Assembly: GCF_003060965.1 (NCBI RefSeq)
Contig: NZ_QAII01000048.1
Coordinates: 76,018 to 138,148 of the forward strand
Length of the DNA stretch: 62,131 nt
Direction of reading: 5' to 3'
DNA from: Caulobacter sp. HMWF025
GTDB lineage: Bacteria; Pseudomonadota; Alphaproteobacteria; Caulobacterales; Caulobacteraceae
The position numbers were made by a program, and so were the translations under genes. Positions 38,983-47,785 of the stretch are shown piece by piece (position 1 is the stretch's first letter; each line of letters starts with the position of its first letter). Below the pieces are notes generated by a model that was not told the DNA's origin, searched no databases, and worked only from the letters and a program-made list of their open reading frames with translations.

Positions 38983-40517
38983 GCCTGGAACCCGCCTTCG
39001 ACACCTTTGCCCAGACCTATGAGGCCGGACACCCCCAGGTCGTCTGGACCCGGCTGATCGACGATCTCGAGACCCCGGTCTCGGCCTATCTGAAGATCGG
39101 CCAGGGCAAGCCCTATGCTTTCCTGTTCGAAAGCGTCGAGGGCGGCGCCTGGCGCGGCCGCTACTCCATCGTGGCGATGAAGCCCGACCTGGTGTGGCGC
39201 TGCCGGGGGGACCAGGCCGAGATCGCCGAAGGCGAAGCCGTGGCGCGTCGCGAGTTCACGCCGCAGGCGGGCGGGGCCCTGGACAGCCTGCGCGACCTGA
39301 TCGCCCGGTCGCGCATCGACCTGCCGGCCGGCCTGCCGCCGATGGCGGCCGGCGTCTTCGGCGCGCTCGGCTATGACATGGTGCGACTGGCCGAACGCCT
39401 GCCCGACATCAATGAGGACACCCTCGGCGGCCTGCCCGACGGCATCATGACCCGGCCGTCGATCGTGGCCGTGTTCGACGCCATCGCCCAGGAGATCATC
39501 CTGGTGACGACGGTGCGCCCGGTCGTCGGGGTTTCCGCCGAGGACGCCCATCACGCTGCCCGCGCCCGCATCGAGGCGGTGATGGCCGACCTGCGCCGTC
39601 CGCTGGCTCATGAAGCCCCCCGCCGGGGCCACGCCCCGATCGAGTTCACCACGCCGGTCAGCCGCGAGGAGTATGCGGTCGTGGTCGAGAAGGCCAAGGC
39701 GTACATCCGGGCCGGCGACATCTTCCAGGTCGTGCCCAGCCATCGCTTCCGGGCCCCGTTCGACCTGGATCCGTTCGCCCTCTACCGCTCCCTGCGCCGG
39801 ACCAATCCGTCGCCGTTCCTGTATTTCCTCAATCTGGACGGCTGCCATCTGGTCGGGTCCAGCCCGGAGATCCTGGTCCGGCTGCGCGACGGCAAGATCA
39901 CCATCCGCCCGATCGCCGGCACCCGTCCGCGCGGCGCGACGCCCGAAGAAGATCTGGCCCTCGAGGCCGAGCTGCTGGCCGATCCCAAGGAACGGGCCGA
40001 GCACCTGATGCTTCTGGATCTGGGCCGCAATGATGTGGGCCGGGTGTCGATGCTGAAGGAGCCGGGTCGTAACGAGCCGGCCAAGCCGCACAAGGGCCCG
40101 CGCGTCAAGGTGACCGAAAGCTTCAAGGTCGAGCGCTACAGCCATGTCATGCACATCGTCTCGAACGTCGAGGGCGTCGCGCCCGAGGGCGTCGATCCGG
40201 TCGACGTGCTGATGGCCGCCCTGCCCGCCGGCACCCTGTCGGGCGCGCCCAAGGTGCGGGCGATGGAGATCATCGACGAGCTGGAGATCGAGAAGCGGGG
40301 CCTCGGCTATGCCGGGGCGGTCGGCTATATCGGGGCCGACGGTTCGGTCGACACCTGCATCGTGCTGCGCACGGCCCTGGTCAAGGACGGCATGATGTAC
40401 GTCCAGGCCGGTGGCGGTGTGGTGGCCGACAGCGATGCCGACGCCGAATATGACGAGACCCTGCACAAGTCCCGCGCCCTCAAGCGGGCGGCCGAGGAAG
40501 CCTGGCGCTTCGCCTGA
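38979..40517 (+). CDS. trpE: Anthranilate synthase component I
   Basis: A 512-residue chorismate-utilising enzyme producing anthranilate with TrpG. The N-terminal part holds the feedback site (LIDDLETPVSAYLKI), and the catalytic C-terminal domain shows FQVVPSHRF, GSSPEILVRL, RPIAGTRPRGATPEED, LMLLDLGRNDVGRV and GTLSGAPKVRAMEIID. The first ATG forms an ATGA overlap with ppiD. The next trp gene on this strand, trpG, begins 404 bases on, beyond a small gene of opposite strand. Confidence 0.97.
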   Translation: MSLEPAFDTFAQTYEAGHPQVVWTRLIDDLETPVSAYLKIGQGKPYAFLFESVEGGAWRGRYSIVAMKPDLVWRCRGDQAEIAEGEAVARREFTPQAGGALDSLRDLIARSRIDLPAGLPPMAAGVFGALGYDMVRLAERLPDINEDTLGGLPDGIMTRPSIVAVFDAIAQEIILVTTVRPVVGVSAEDAHHAARARIEAVMADLRRPLAHEAPRRGHAPIEFTTPVSREEYAVVVEKAKAYIRAGDIFQVVPSHRFRAPFDLDPFALYRSLRRTNPSPFLYFLNLDGCHLVGSSPEILVRLRDGKITIRPIAGTRPRGATPEEDLALEAELLADPKERAEHLMLLDLGRNDVGRVSMLKEPGRNEPAKPHKGPRVKVTESFKVERYSHVMHIVSNVEGVAPEGVDPVDVLMAALPAGTLSGAPKVRAMEIIDELEIEKRGLGYAGAVGYIGADGSVDTCIVLRTALVKDGMMYVQAGGGVVADSDADAEYDETLHKSRALKRAAEEAWRFA

Positions 40518-40524
40518 CCTCCAG

Positions 40525-40770
40525 CTAGCCGAGGCGGTCGTTGGGGATGTGCTGGGTGACGGTCGCCGGGGCCAGCACCATCACGGTGGCGAAACTGACG
40601 GCGCAGATCGCGGCGAAGGCTGCGGCCGCCAGGACGGGCGCCATCTTCTGACGCCGCTCGCGCGGGCGCAAAAGGGCCCGGACGTAGGACAGGGCCACGG
40701 GGTCGAGGGCGGAATCAGTCAGGGCCATGAGACGCAGCATGGTGGCGTCGTCCGTCTGTGGCGAGGTCAT
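40525..40770 (-). CDS. Small single-pass membrane protein, hypothetical
   Basis: An 81-residue protein with a cytosolic helix-rich N terminus, a basic stretch ([11 protein letters not shown]), and one transmembrane helix (about 44-66, [22 protein letters not shown]), ending in a short exposed tail. No family is recognised. It lies between trpE and trpG on the opposite strand, its stop 8 bases from the trpE stop. Codon use resembles its neighbours, so it is probably real. Confidence 0.65.
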   Translation of the reverse strand: MTSPQTDDATMLRLMALTDSALDPVALSYVRALLRPRERRQKMAPVLAAAAFAAICAVSFATVMVLAPATVTQHIPNDRLG

Positions 40771-40921
40771 TGATGTCGCACCCGTCGAAGACGCCCCGGA
40801 TCGTCTGCAAATCAGCCGTCCCCGCCCCCTGAAACCGCATATGCCTCAAGTGACCGGCACCTCCAAGGCTTGGCGTGGTGCCCGGTTGGCCCTAGAAGCT
40901 GAACCCGCGAAAGGCGGCGTC

Positions 40922-41518
40922 ATGATCCTGGTCATCGATAACTACGACAGCTTCACCTACAACCTCGTTCACTATCTGAACGAGCTGGGGGCTGATACCG
41001 TCGTGCATCGCAACGACGACCTGACGGTCCAGGAGGCCCTGGGTCTGCGGCCGGCCGCGATCCTGCTGTCGCCCGGGCCCAAGGCCCCGGACCAGGCCGG
41101 CATCTGTCTGCCCCTGCTGCGCGGCGCGCCGGACGACATGCCGATCCTCGGGGTCTGCCTCGGCCACCAGGCCATCGGTCAGGCCTATGGCGGCGAAGTC
41201 ATCCGCGCCAAGGAAGTGATGCACGGCAAGACCTGTCCGATCCATCACGCTGACAAGGGTCTGTTCAAGGGCCTGCCCAACCCCTTCACCGCCACCCGCT
41301 ATCACAGCCTGGCCGTCCGACGCGAAGACCTTCCGGCCGAGCTGGAGGTCACTGCCTGGACCGCCGATGGCGAAATCATGGGCGTGCAGCATCGCACCCG
41401 ACCGGTGCACGGCGTGCAGTTCCACCCTGAATCCATCGCCACCGAAGGCGGTCACCAGATGCTGGCCAACTTCCTGGACCTGGCCGGTGTCGCTCGCGAC
41501 GCCTCGGCCTTCGCCTAG
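40922..41518 (+). CDS. trpG: Anthranilate synthase component II (glutamine amidotransferase)
   Basis: A 198-residue class I amidotransferase supplying ammonia to TrpE. Starts [19 protein letters not shown]; the catalytic cysteine lies in [10 protein letters not shown] and the His/Glu pair in QFHPESI. The preceding [13 protein letters not shown] loop is typical. An open frame from 40727 has no likeness upstream of the ATG at 40922. No leader peptide with tandem Trp codons is seen, so attenuation of the E. coli type is not evident. It is 8 bases before trpD. Confidence 0.96.
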   Translation: MILVIDNYDSFTYNLVHYLNELGADTVVHRNDDLTVQEALGLRPAAILLSPGPKAPDQAGICLPLLRGAPDDMPILGVCLGHQAIGQAYGGEVIRAKEVMHGKTCPIHHADKGLFKGLPNPFTATRYHSLAVRREDLPAELEVTAWTADGEIMGVQHRTRPVHGVQFHPESIATEGGHQMLANFLDLAGVARDASAFA

Positions 41519-41526
41519 GACAAGCC

Positions 41527-42555
41527 ATGTCTGACGCCTTCAAGCCGCTGCTGGCCAAGCTGGCCGACGGCCAGACCCTGTCCGAGGACGACGCCGAGGT
41601 CTTCTTCAGCGCCTGCCTGCGTGGCGAACCGACCCCGGCCCAGGTCGCGGCGGCCGTCACGGCCATGCGGCTGCGCGGCGAGACGGTCGGCGAGATCGCC
41701 GCCTGCGCCCGCGCCATGCGCCGCGCCGCCGTGATGCTGGACCATCCTTATGACGTCGTCGACGTCTGTGGCACCGGCGGCGATGGCCTTCACACGCTCA
41801 ACATCTCGACGGCCGTGGGCTTCGTCGCTGCCGGCGGCGGACTGAAGGTCGCCAAGCACGGCAATCGCGCCATCACCTCCAAGTCCGGCACGGCCGACGT
41901 CCTGACCGCCCTGGGGGTCAATATCGACGCCAGCCGTGCCCAGCAACGCCGGGCCCTCGACAAGGCCGGGATCTGTTTCCTGTTCGCCCAGGCCCACCAC
42001 GGCGCGATGCGGCACGTCTCGCCGATCCGCCAGCAGCTGGGCTTCCGCACCATTTTCAACCTGCTGGGCCCGCTGACCAATCCGGCCGGAGCCCGTCGGC
42101 AGGTGGTGGGGGTGTCCTCCCTGCGCTTTGTCGAGCCCATCGCCCGCGCCCTCGGAGCCCTCGGGGCTGAGCGCGCCTGGTCGGTGCATGGCTCGGGCCT
42201 CGACGAATTGACGACCACCGGTGAGACCGAGGTCGCCGAATGGCGCGACGGCATGGTGCGGCTGTTCAAGATCACCCCGGAGGCCGTCGGCCTGCCGAGG
42301 GCTTCTCTGGCTGACATCACCGGAGGCGAGCCCGAATACAATGCCGCCGCCCTCACCCGCCTTCTCGACGGCGAGACCGGCCCCTATCGCGACATCGTTC
42401 TGCTCAATGCCGCAGCCGCCTTCCTGGTCGCCGACCGGGTCGAGACCCTCAGCGAAGGCCTCGAGGCCGCCGCCGCGTCGATCGACTCCGGCAAGGCCAG
42501 GGCAGCCCTGGCCGGTCTCGTCGCCGCCACCAACACCGAGACCGCCAGCGCATGA
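41527..42555 (+). CDS. trpD: Anthranilate phosphoribosyltransferase
   Basis: A 342-residue enzyme joining anthranilate to PRPP. The diagnostic pyrophosphate-binding motif [17 protein letters not shown] is present, with [21 protein letters not shown] and [15 protein letters not shown] further on. Its stop overlaps the trpC start by 4 bases (ATGA), so the two are coupled. Confidence 0.97.
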   Translation: MSDAFKPLLAKLADGQTLSEDDAEVFFSACLRGEPTPAQVAAAVTAMRLRGETVGEIAACARAMRRAAVMLDHPYDVVDVCGTGGDGLHTLNISTAVGFVAAGGGLKVAKHGNRAITSKSGTADVLTALGVNIDASRAQQRRALDKAGICFLFAQAHHGAMRHVSPIRQQLGFRTIFNLLGPLTNPAGARRQVVGVSSLRFVEPIARALGALGAERAWSVHGSGLDELTTTGETEVAEWRDGMVRLFKITPEAVGLPRASLADITGGEPEYNAAALTRLLDGETGPYRDIVLLNAAAAFLVADRVETLSEGLEAAAASIDSGKARAALAGLVAATNTETASA

Positions 42556-43340
42556 CCGACATTCTCGCCCAGATCGCCGCCTACAAGCGCGACGAGGTGG
42601 CTGACCGCAAGCGCCGGCGAACCGTGTCGCAGCTGGAAACCGCTGCCAAATCCGCCAGCAAGCCGCGTGGCTTCAAGGCCGCCCTGTCCACGGCCCATGC
42701 GCCCGGCAGGCTGGCCCTGATCGCCGAGATCAAGAAAGCCTCACCGTCCAAGGGGCTGATCCGGGCCGACTTTGACCCGCCCGCCCTGGCCCGGGCCTAT
42801 GAGGCCGGCGGTGCGGCCTGCCTTTCCGTCCTGACCGATGGTCCGAGCTTTCAGGGGGCGGATCCCTATCTGATCGACGCCCGCGCCGCCGTCAGCCTGC
42901 CCTGTATCCGCAAGGACTTCCTGGTCGATCCGTGGCAGGTGGCCGAAAGCCGGGCCCTCGGGGCCGACGCGATTCTCGTCATCCTCGCCATGATCGAGGA
43001 CAGCCTCGCCGCCGACCTCATGGCCGAGGCCGAACGCCTGGGCATGGACGCCCTGGTCGAGGTGCATGACGAGGCCGAGATGGCCCGCGCCGGGCAGCTG
43101 GGTGCGACGCTGGTCGGCATCAACAACCGGGACCTCAAGAGCTTCGTCGTCGACCTTGCCGTGACCGAACGGCTGGCCGCCCAGGCCCCCCAGGACGCCC
43201 TGCTGGTCACAGAAAGCGGTCTCTTCGTGCATGCGGATGTCGTGCGCATGGAGGCCGCCGGGGCCAGGGCCATGCTGGTCGGCGAAAGCCTGATGCGTCA
43301 GGCCAATGTGGCCGAAGCCACCCGGGCTTTGCTGGGCTGA
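42552..43340 (+). CDS. trpC: Indole-3-glycerol phosphate synthase
   Basis: A 262-residue TIM barrel catalysing ring closure to indoleglycerol phosphate, not fused to TrpF. Motifs seen: [16 protein letters not shown] with the catalytic lysine, [34 protein letters not shown] and VTESGLF. It is the last trp gene in this run; trpF, trpB and trpA are not in the window. Confidence 0.97.
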   Translation: MTDILAQIAAYKRDEVADRKRRRTVSQLETAAKSASKPRGFKAALSTAHAPGRLALIAEIKKASPSKGLIRADFDPPALARAYEAGGAACLSVLTDGPSFQGADPYLIDARAAVSLPCIRKDFLVDPWQVAESRALGADAILVILAMIEDSLAADLMAEAERLGMDALVEVHDEAEMARAGQLGATLVGINNRDLKSFVVDLAVTERLAAQAPQDALLVTESGLFVHADVVRMEAAGARAMLVGESLMRQANVAEATRALLG

Positions 43341-43465
43341 GCGTCCCAGGCCCCGGATCGCGCGCGTGAGGGCTGGCGCTGAGCTCCGGAGCCAGTCAAT
43401 TTGCCGACTCACGACGTCTCGCTGCGGTTCGCAGACGAGAGCGCGCCCAGGGAGACGAAACGTAG

Positions 43466-44029
43466 ATGAGCCCCATTGCTCGACTTGTGAAATGGGCCCT
43501 GGCCGTGTTTTTTCGCCTTCGCGGATGGACGGTTGAAGGCTCTGTCCCGCCAGGCCGCAAGTGCGTGATCATTGCGGCCCCCCACACGAGCAACTGGGAC
43601 TTCGTCTATTTCATCGGGGCCGCCGATGCCCTCAATCTCAACCTCAGCTTCATGGGCAAGGCCTCGCTGTTCCGCTGGCCCTTCGCAGGGGTGATGCGCG
43701 ACCTGGGCGGCGTGCCGATCGACCGCTCGCAGTCTCGCGATACCGTCAAGGTCATGGCGGACGAGTTTGCCCGACGCGACGAGTTCATGCTGACCATTGC
43801 GCCCGAGGGCACACGCGGCAAGGCCCGTCAGTGGAAGACCGGCTTCTACAACATCGCCATGCAGGCCGGGGTGCCGATGGTCTGCGGCATGATGGACTAT
43901 CGCCGCAAGGTCGTCGGGCTGGGCGAAGCGATCATGCCCTCCGGCGACTATGACAAGGACATGGCCATCCTTGCGGCCATCTACGGCAACTGCAGCCCCA
44001 AGCACCCGGAACTCGCGACCAGCTTCTGA
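43466..44029 (+). CDS. PlsC-like 1-acyl-glycerol-3-phosphate acyltransferase family protein
   Basis: A 187-residue membrane-associated acyltransferase. The HX4D motif is HTSNWD, the acceptor-binding block is APEGTR, with a short hydrophobic N terminus. It is shorter than typical PlsC and resembles the small subfamily whose acceptors are uncertain. In many alphaproteobacteria moaC and moeA lie between trpC and lexA; here this gene takes that place. Confidence 0.85.
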   Translation: MSPIARLVKWALAVFFRLRGWTVEGSVPPGRKCVIIAAPHTSNWDFVYFIGAADALNLNLSFMGKASLFRWPFAGVMRDLGGVPIDRSQSRDTVKVMADEFARRDEFMLTIAPEGTRGKARQWKTGFYNIAMQAGVPMVCGMMDYRRKVVGLGEAIMPSGDYDKDMAILAAIYGNCSPKHPELATSF

Positions 44030-44422
44030 GCCAAACCGGCAAGGCAGGCTAAACAGCCCGGAACCTCGACCGCGCCGAATCGCCCTGGATCGCGCTGCCT
44101 AGCCGGCGGAAGCCGGCCAGTGACCCGGCTCCACGCGCGCCAGGCCCGAAAAGACCAGAACGCCGTTCGATGATCTCACGAGGGATCCTGAACCGTCGCA
44201 GCGATCGGCAGGGCAGGTTCTGCCGCCGGAGCGATCAAGGCCGCCTTGCCTGAGGCCTCCGTCGCAACCCCCCAATTCAAAACGGAAATCGGGCCGTAAC
44301 TTTGGGTCGCTGCCGATCAGCGCTACGGGGCCCGGCCGAGCCCGCGAGCCAACCCGGGCCCTGAGCCCTCCAGCCTCCCGCACTGGTGCCGCCACGAGGG
44401 TCGTCAACTTGACATTAAGAAA
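44030..44422. other. Non-coding stretch before lexA
   Basis: About 390 bases with no supportable gene. It contains an AGCCGGC/GCCGGCC hairpin near 44101 and C/G-rich sequence. An antisense open frame (44099-44407) looks non-biological, rich in Arg/Gly/Pro. The lexA promoter lies at the right end. Confidence 0.5.
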
Positions 44423-44437
44423 GAACGCCTAGAGAAC
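44409..44437 (+). promoter_or_regulatory. lexA promoter with LexA operator (SOS box)
   Basis: GAAC (44423-44426), seven bases, GAAC (44434-44437) is the alphaproteobacterial LexA-binding repeat (GTTC-N7-GTTC on the other strand). A TTGACA -35 box at 44409-44414 lies just upstream, so LexA binding would cover the promoter and give autoregulation. Confidence 0.88.
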
Positions 44438-44482
44438 ATTCGCAAGGTTTGCGGTTTGTTCCGCGTCTGGGTCGAGGCCGAC

Positions 44483-45187
44483 ATGCTCACGCGCAAGCAG
44501 CACGAACTGCTGATGTTCATCCACGAACGCATCAAAGAGAGCGGCGTCTCGCCGTCTTTCGATGAAATGAAGGAAGCCCTGGACCTGGCGTCCAAGTCGG
44601 GCATCCACCGGCTGATCACCGCCCTGGAAGAGCGCGGCTTCATCCGCCGCCTGGCCCATCGGGCCCGGGCTCTCGAGGTCGTGAAGCTTCCGCAACAGGC
44701 CACGACCGCAGCGCCGCCCAAGGGTCGCGGCGCGTTCAAGCCGCAGGTTGTCGAGGGCGGTGGAGCCCCCTCACCCAGCCTTGCGTCGGCTCCGGCCGCC
44801 AATGACAGCCGCGACCTGCCGATCCTCGGCAAGATCGCCGCCGGCACGCCCATCGACGCGATCCAGCATGAACGCGAGCGCCTGCCGGTGCCTGAGGCCA
44901 TGCTGGGCGGCGGGGAGCACTATGTGCTCGAAGTCCAGGGTGACTCGATGATTGAGGCCGGCATCCTCGACGGCGACTATGTGATCATCAAGAAGGGCGA
45001 CACCGCCAATTCCGGCGAGATCGTCGTGGCCCTGGTCGGTGAGGAAGCCACCCTCAAGCGTCTGCGCAAGAAGGGCGGCTCTATCGCCCTGGAAGCCGCT
45101 AACCCGAAATATGAAACCCGAATCTTCGGCCCCGATCAGGTCGAGGTCCAGGGCAAGCTTGTGGGTCTGATCCGCCGCTACCACTAG
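44483..45187 (+). CDS. lexA: SOS repressor LexA
   Basis: A 234-residue repressor. N-terminal winged helix ([33 protein letters not shown]), a long hinge, and a C-terminal S24 protease domain. Self-cleavage occurs at A120-G121, with Ser155 in QGDSMIEAG and Lys192 in TLKRLRK as the catalytic dyad. The longer hinge is usual for alphaproteobacterial LexA. The ATG at 44483 is preferred to an upstream TTG at 44456. Binds the operator found just upstream. Confidence 0.97.
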   Translation: MLTRKQHELLMFIHERIKESGVSPSFDEMKEALDLASKSGIHRLITALEERGFIRRLAHRARALEVVKLPQQATTAAPPKGRGAFKPQVVEGGGAPSPSLASAPAANDSRDLPILGKIAAGTPIDAIQHERERLPVPEAMLGGGEHYVLEVQGDSMIEAGILDGDYVIIKKGDTANSGEIVVALVGEEATLKRLRKKGGSIALEAANPKYETRIFGPDQVEVQGKLVGLIRRYH

Positions 45188-45212
45188 GCTGGCCTGAGAA
45201 CCCGATAACGGA

Positions 45213-45241
45213 ACGCCCCCGGCCAAGGTCGGGGGCGTTTT
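45213..45241 (+). terminator. Intrinsic terminator after lexA
   Basis: ACGCCCCCG pairs with CGGGGGCGT across GCCAAGGT, followed by four T. Confidence 0.92.
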
Positions 45242-45286
45242 GCGTTTGGACGGTTCTACAGGGTCTCAATCCGCCTGGGGCCGGCG

Positions 45287-45625
45287 CTAGCCGCACTTGA
45301 CCTCTTTGACCGTGCCGGTGCCCGCGTCGAACAGGATGTTCAACCGGTCCGGACGGAAGTCCATGGTCACGGGACAGGTCGTGCAGGCCACCCGCCAGCG
45401 GGTCGGATCCACCGGGGCCGGCAGCTCGGTCCGCAGCTTGCCGACGAAGCCCTGGGCCTCAGCCATGCCGCAGTGATCCTTGGGCTGCGGCGGCGCGATG
45501 GCGACCGGCGGCGGTGCCACGGGTGTTTCAGGGGGCGGCAGAGGCGCAGGCGGCGGCGCGCTGGTGCAGGATGCCAGAACCAGCATTGCGGCTGCGGCCA
45601 GCAGAGATGACGTCCAACGGTTCAT
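45287..45625 (-). CDS. Predicted lipoprotein with peptidase inhibitor I78 domain
   Basis: A 112-residue protein. Signal peptide with lipobox LASC (Cys20), a proline-rich spacer (about 24-47), then an I78-like inhibitor domain (QGFVGKLRTELP, TMDFRPDRLNILFDAGTGTVKEVKCG). Cysteines in the domain could form disulfides. I78 proteins inhibit serine proteases such as elastase or subtilisin; a protective role in the periplasm is inferred. The start overlaps the holC stop by 4 bases. Confidence 0.82.
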   Translation of the reverse strand: MNRWTSSLLAAAAMLVLASCTSAPPPAPLPPPETPVAPPPVAIAPPQPKDHCGMAEAQGFVGKLRTELPAPVDPTRWRVACTTCPVTMDFRPDRLNILFDAGTGTVKEVKCG

Positions 45626-46083
45626 GCCTGCTTCTCCCAGCCCCGTTCAGCCCCCTGGCGCCAGTAGGACACCGGGTGACCGCCCTTCTTGAACAGCGTC
45701 CAGCGCCCCCGTGCGGTTCCAAGAGCCGCGTCATCGCGCCCGTCAAACAGCAGAATGCAGCGCGTTAGGCCCGCCAGATCCCCCGGCTCGGCCCCGTCGA
45801 TCAAAAACAGCACGTCGCCGACGTTCGGATTGTCCAGACCGGTCGTAAGCAGAACCGGCTGCCGGTCCGCCAGCGGCTCGCCCGTGATGCCGTGCGGCAG
45901 AAAGCTCTCCTCGCGGTAGGTCCACAGATGCTCGTCCAGCGCGGCCAGCCGCTGGGCATCAACGCCCCGGACCAGGGCTTTCCAGCCCCGGCCGAGGGTC
46001 TTCTCCAGCAGCTCGGGCAGCACCTGCTCGGCGCTGCTTCGCTCCAGGTGGTAGAACCAGACCTCGCAGGGGCCTTCGGCCAT
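45622..46083 (-). CDS. holC: DNA polymerase III subunit chi
   Basis: A 153-residue subunit of the clamp-loader complex that contacts SSB. The pattern (EVWFYHLERSSAEQVLPELLEKTLGRGWKALVRG, LWTYREESFLPHG and FLIDGAEPGDL, each short) is typical of alphaproteobacterial HolC. The ATG at 46083 is 8 bases after the pepA stop; a longer frame to 46356 is an antisense-like extension within pepA. It lies in a pepA-holC pair, a common order. Confidence 0.92.
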   Translation of the reverse strand: MAEGPCEVWFYHLERSSAEQVLPELLEKTLGRGWKALVRGVDAQRLAALDEHLWTYREESFLPHGITGEPLADRQPVLLTTGLDNPNVGDVLFLIDGAEPGDLAGLTRCILLFDGRDDAALGTARGRWTLFKKGGHPVSYWRQGAERGWEKQA

Positions 46084-46091
46084 GATGTCCG

Positions 46092-47573
46092 TCAGCCTTC
46101 GTAGGCGTCGGCAACCAGCCGGTTCAGCAGGCGGACGCCGAAGCCTGCCGCGCCGTCGGGCACGGTCGGATCGGTCGACGGCTTGCGCCAGGCGACCGAA
46201 GCGATGTCCAGGTGGGCCCAGGGCACGCCATTGACGAACTTCTGCAGGAAGAGACCCGCCGTGATCGAACCGGCCGGGCGGCCGCCGATGTTCTTCATGT
46301 CGGCGATCGGGCTTTCGATCTGCTTCTCGTAGGCAGCCGGCAGCGGCAGTCGCCAAAGCTTCTCGCGCTCGGCATTGCCCGCCGCGAGAAGTTTTTCTGA
46401 CAAACCATCGTTATTGCTGAACAAACCGGCGTAATCATGACCCAGGGAGATGATGATCGCTCCCGTCAGCGTGGCCAGGTCGATCATGAACTGCGGCTTG
46501 AATCGCTGCTGGGTGTACCAGAGGGCGTCGGCCAGCACGAGGCGGCCCTCGGCATCGGTATTGATGACCTCAATGGTCTGGCCCGACATCGAGGTGACCA
46601 CGTCACCGGGGCGCTGGGCATTGCCGTCGGGCATGTTCTCGACCAGGCCCAGAACGCCGATGGCATTGACCTTCGCCTTGCGGCCGGCCAGCGCATGCAT
46701 GACTCCGGCGACAGCGGCCGCGCCGCCCATGTCCCACTTCATGTCTTCCATGCCGTCGGCCGGCTTGATGCTGATGCCGCCGGTATCGAAGCAGACGCCC
46801 TTGCCGACAAAGGCGATGGGCTGGGCGGCTTTGTCTGCCGCGCCGGTCCATTTCATGATGACCAGCTGGCTCTCGCGGACGCTGCCCTGGCCGACGCCGA
46901 GCAGGCTGCCCATGCCGAGCTCGGCCATCTGGGCCTCGCCAAGGATCTCGACCTCAAGGCCGAGGCTTTCCAGGCTCTTGGCGCGGGCCGCGAACTCTTC
47001 GGGGTGCAGGATGTTGGCCGGTTCCGAGACAAGGTCACGGCTGAACAGGATGGCGTCGGCCAGGGCATCCAGCCCTTCGAACACCTTGGCCGCCTTGACC
47101 GGATCGGCGGCGGCAATCTTGACCACAACAACCGAGGGCTTCTTCTCGGCCTTCTCGGTTGTCCGATACTTGTCAAAGCGATAGGCGGCCAGCTTCACGC
47201 CGAACGCGGCCCGGGCGGCGGTCTCGGCGTCGGCTCCGAACTTCAGCACCAGTTCGGAAACACCCGAGGCCTTCACGGCGTGGAAGGCATGGGCCGCAGC
47301 CGTTTCGAGGGCCTCGGGCTCGACAGCACCAACCCCGTCAACGCCCACCAGGACGACACGGGCGGCTTCGAGGCCATGCGGCGCGATGAGGTCGAGGGTC
47401 TGGCCCTTGGCCCCGATGAACCGTCCACTGGCGATGGCGCGGGCCAGGCCACCGCCGGTGGCCTCGTCGATCACCCGCGCTTCGGGCGACAGGGCGGCAG
47501 CCTCGTGCGCCAGGACCGCCAGGGCGGCCGTGGCACCGGCCTGGACGTCGGCGGGAACAAACTCGATACGCAT
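46092..47573 (-). CDS. pepA: Leucyl aminopeptidase (M17 family)
   Basis: A 493-residue cytosolic aminopeptidase with two metals. Seen: VGKGVCFDTGGISIKPADGMEDMKWDMGGAAAV (metal-binding Lys/Asp; quoted here in two halves, VGKGVCFDTGG and DMKWDMGGAA) and NTDAEGRLVLADAL. Starts MRIEFVPAD at 47573, with GGAG about 7 bases upstream. It is divergent from lptF. In some bacteria PepA also binds DNA; nothing here tests that. Confidence 0.96.
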   Translation of the reverse strand: MRIEFVPADVQAGATAALAVLAHEAAALSPEARVIDEATGGGLARAIASGRFIGAKGQTLDLIAPHGLEAARVVLVGVDGVGAVEPEALETAAAHAFHAVKASGVSELVLKFGADAETAARAAFGVKLAAYRFDKYRTTEKAEKKPSVVVVKIAAADPVKAAKVFEGLDALADAILFSRDLVSEPANILHPEEFAARAKSLESLGLEVEILGEAQMAELGMGSLLGVGQGSVRESQLVIMKWTGAADKAAQPIAFVGKGVCFDTGGISIKPADGMEDMKWDMGGAAAVAGVMHALAGRKAKVNAIGVLGLVENMPDGNAQRPGDVVTSMSGQTIEVINTDAEGRLVLADALWYTQQRFKPQFMIDLATLTGAIIISLGHDYAGLFSNNDGLSEKLLAAGNAEREKLWRLPLPAAYEKQIESPIADMKNIGGRPAGSITAGLFLQKFVNGVPWAHLDIASVAWRKPSTDPTVPDGAAGFGVRLLNRLVADAYEG

Positions 47574-47739
47574 CGCAGGCTCCTTGATCGGTCGTGGCGC
47601 ACCTGCCGCTCGCGCGCCGGAACACCTGTATGTGGCGGCATAGTGCAAGCCTTGTCGCGAGAAAAGACTTCCGGCGATCGCGAACGCGGTCTTCGGTTGT
47701 GCCGATGCAGAGGCGGCGTGTAGAACGAACGCCTTCCGT

Positions 47740-47783
47740 GGGGGTTCGCATCCAGCCGAATCCGCTCGCCCGAACCCCCTTTT
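47740..47783 (+). promoter_or_regulatory. Hairpin with T run abutting the lptF start codon
   Basis: GGGGGTTCG (47740-47748) pairs perfectly with CGAACCCCC (47771-47779) around a 22-base loop, followed by TTTT. The lptF ATG begins 2 bases later, leaving no space for a Shine-Dalgarno sequence. It resembles an intrinsic terminator in the leader of lptF. Confidence 0.6.
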
Positions 47784-47785
47784 CG

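Noticed and set aside
44099..44407. 102-residue antisense open frame before lexA
   Set aside because: Low-complexity Arg/Gly/Pro composition and no supporting signals.
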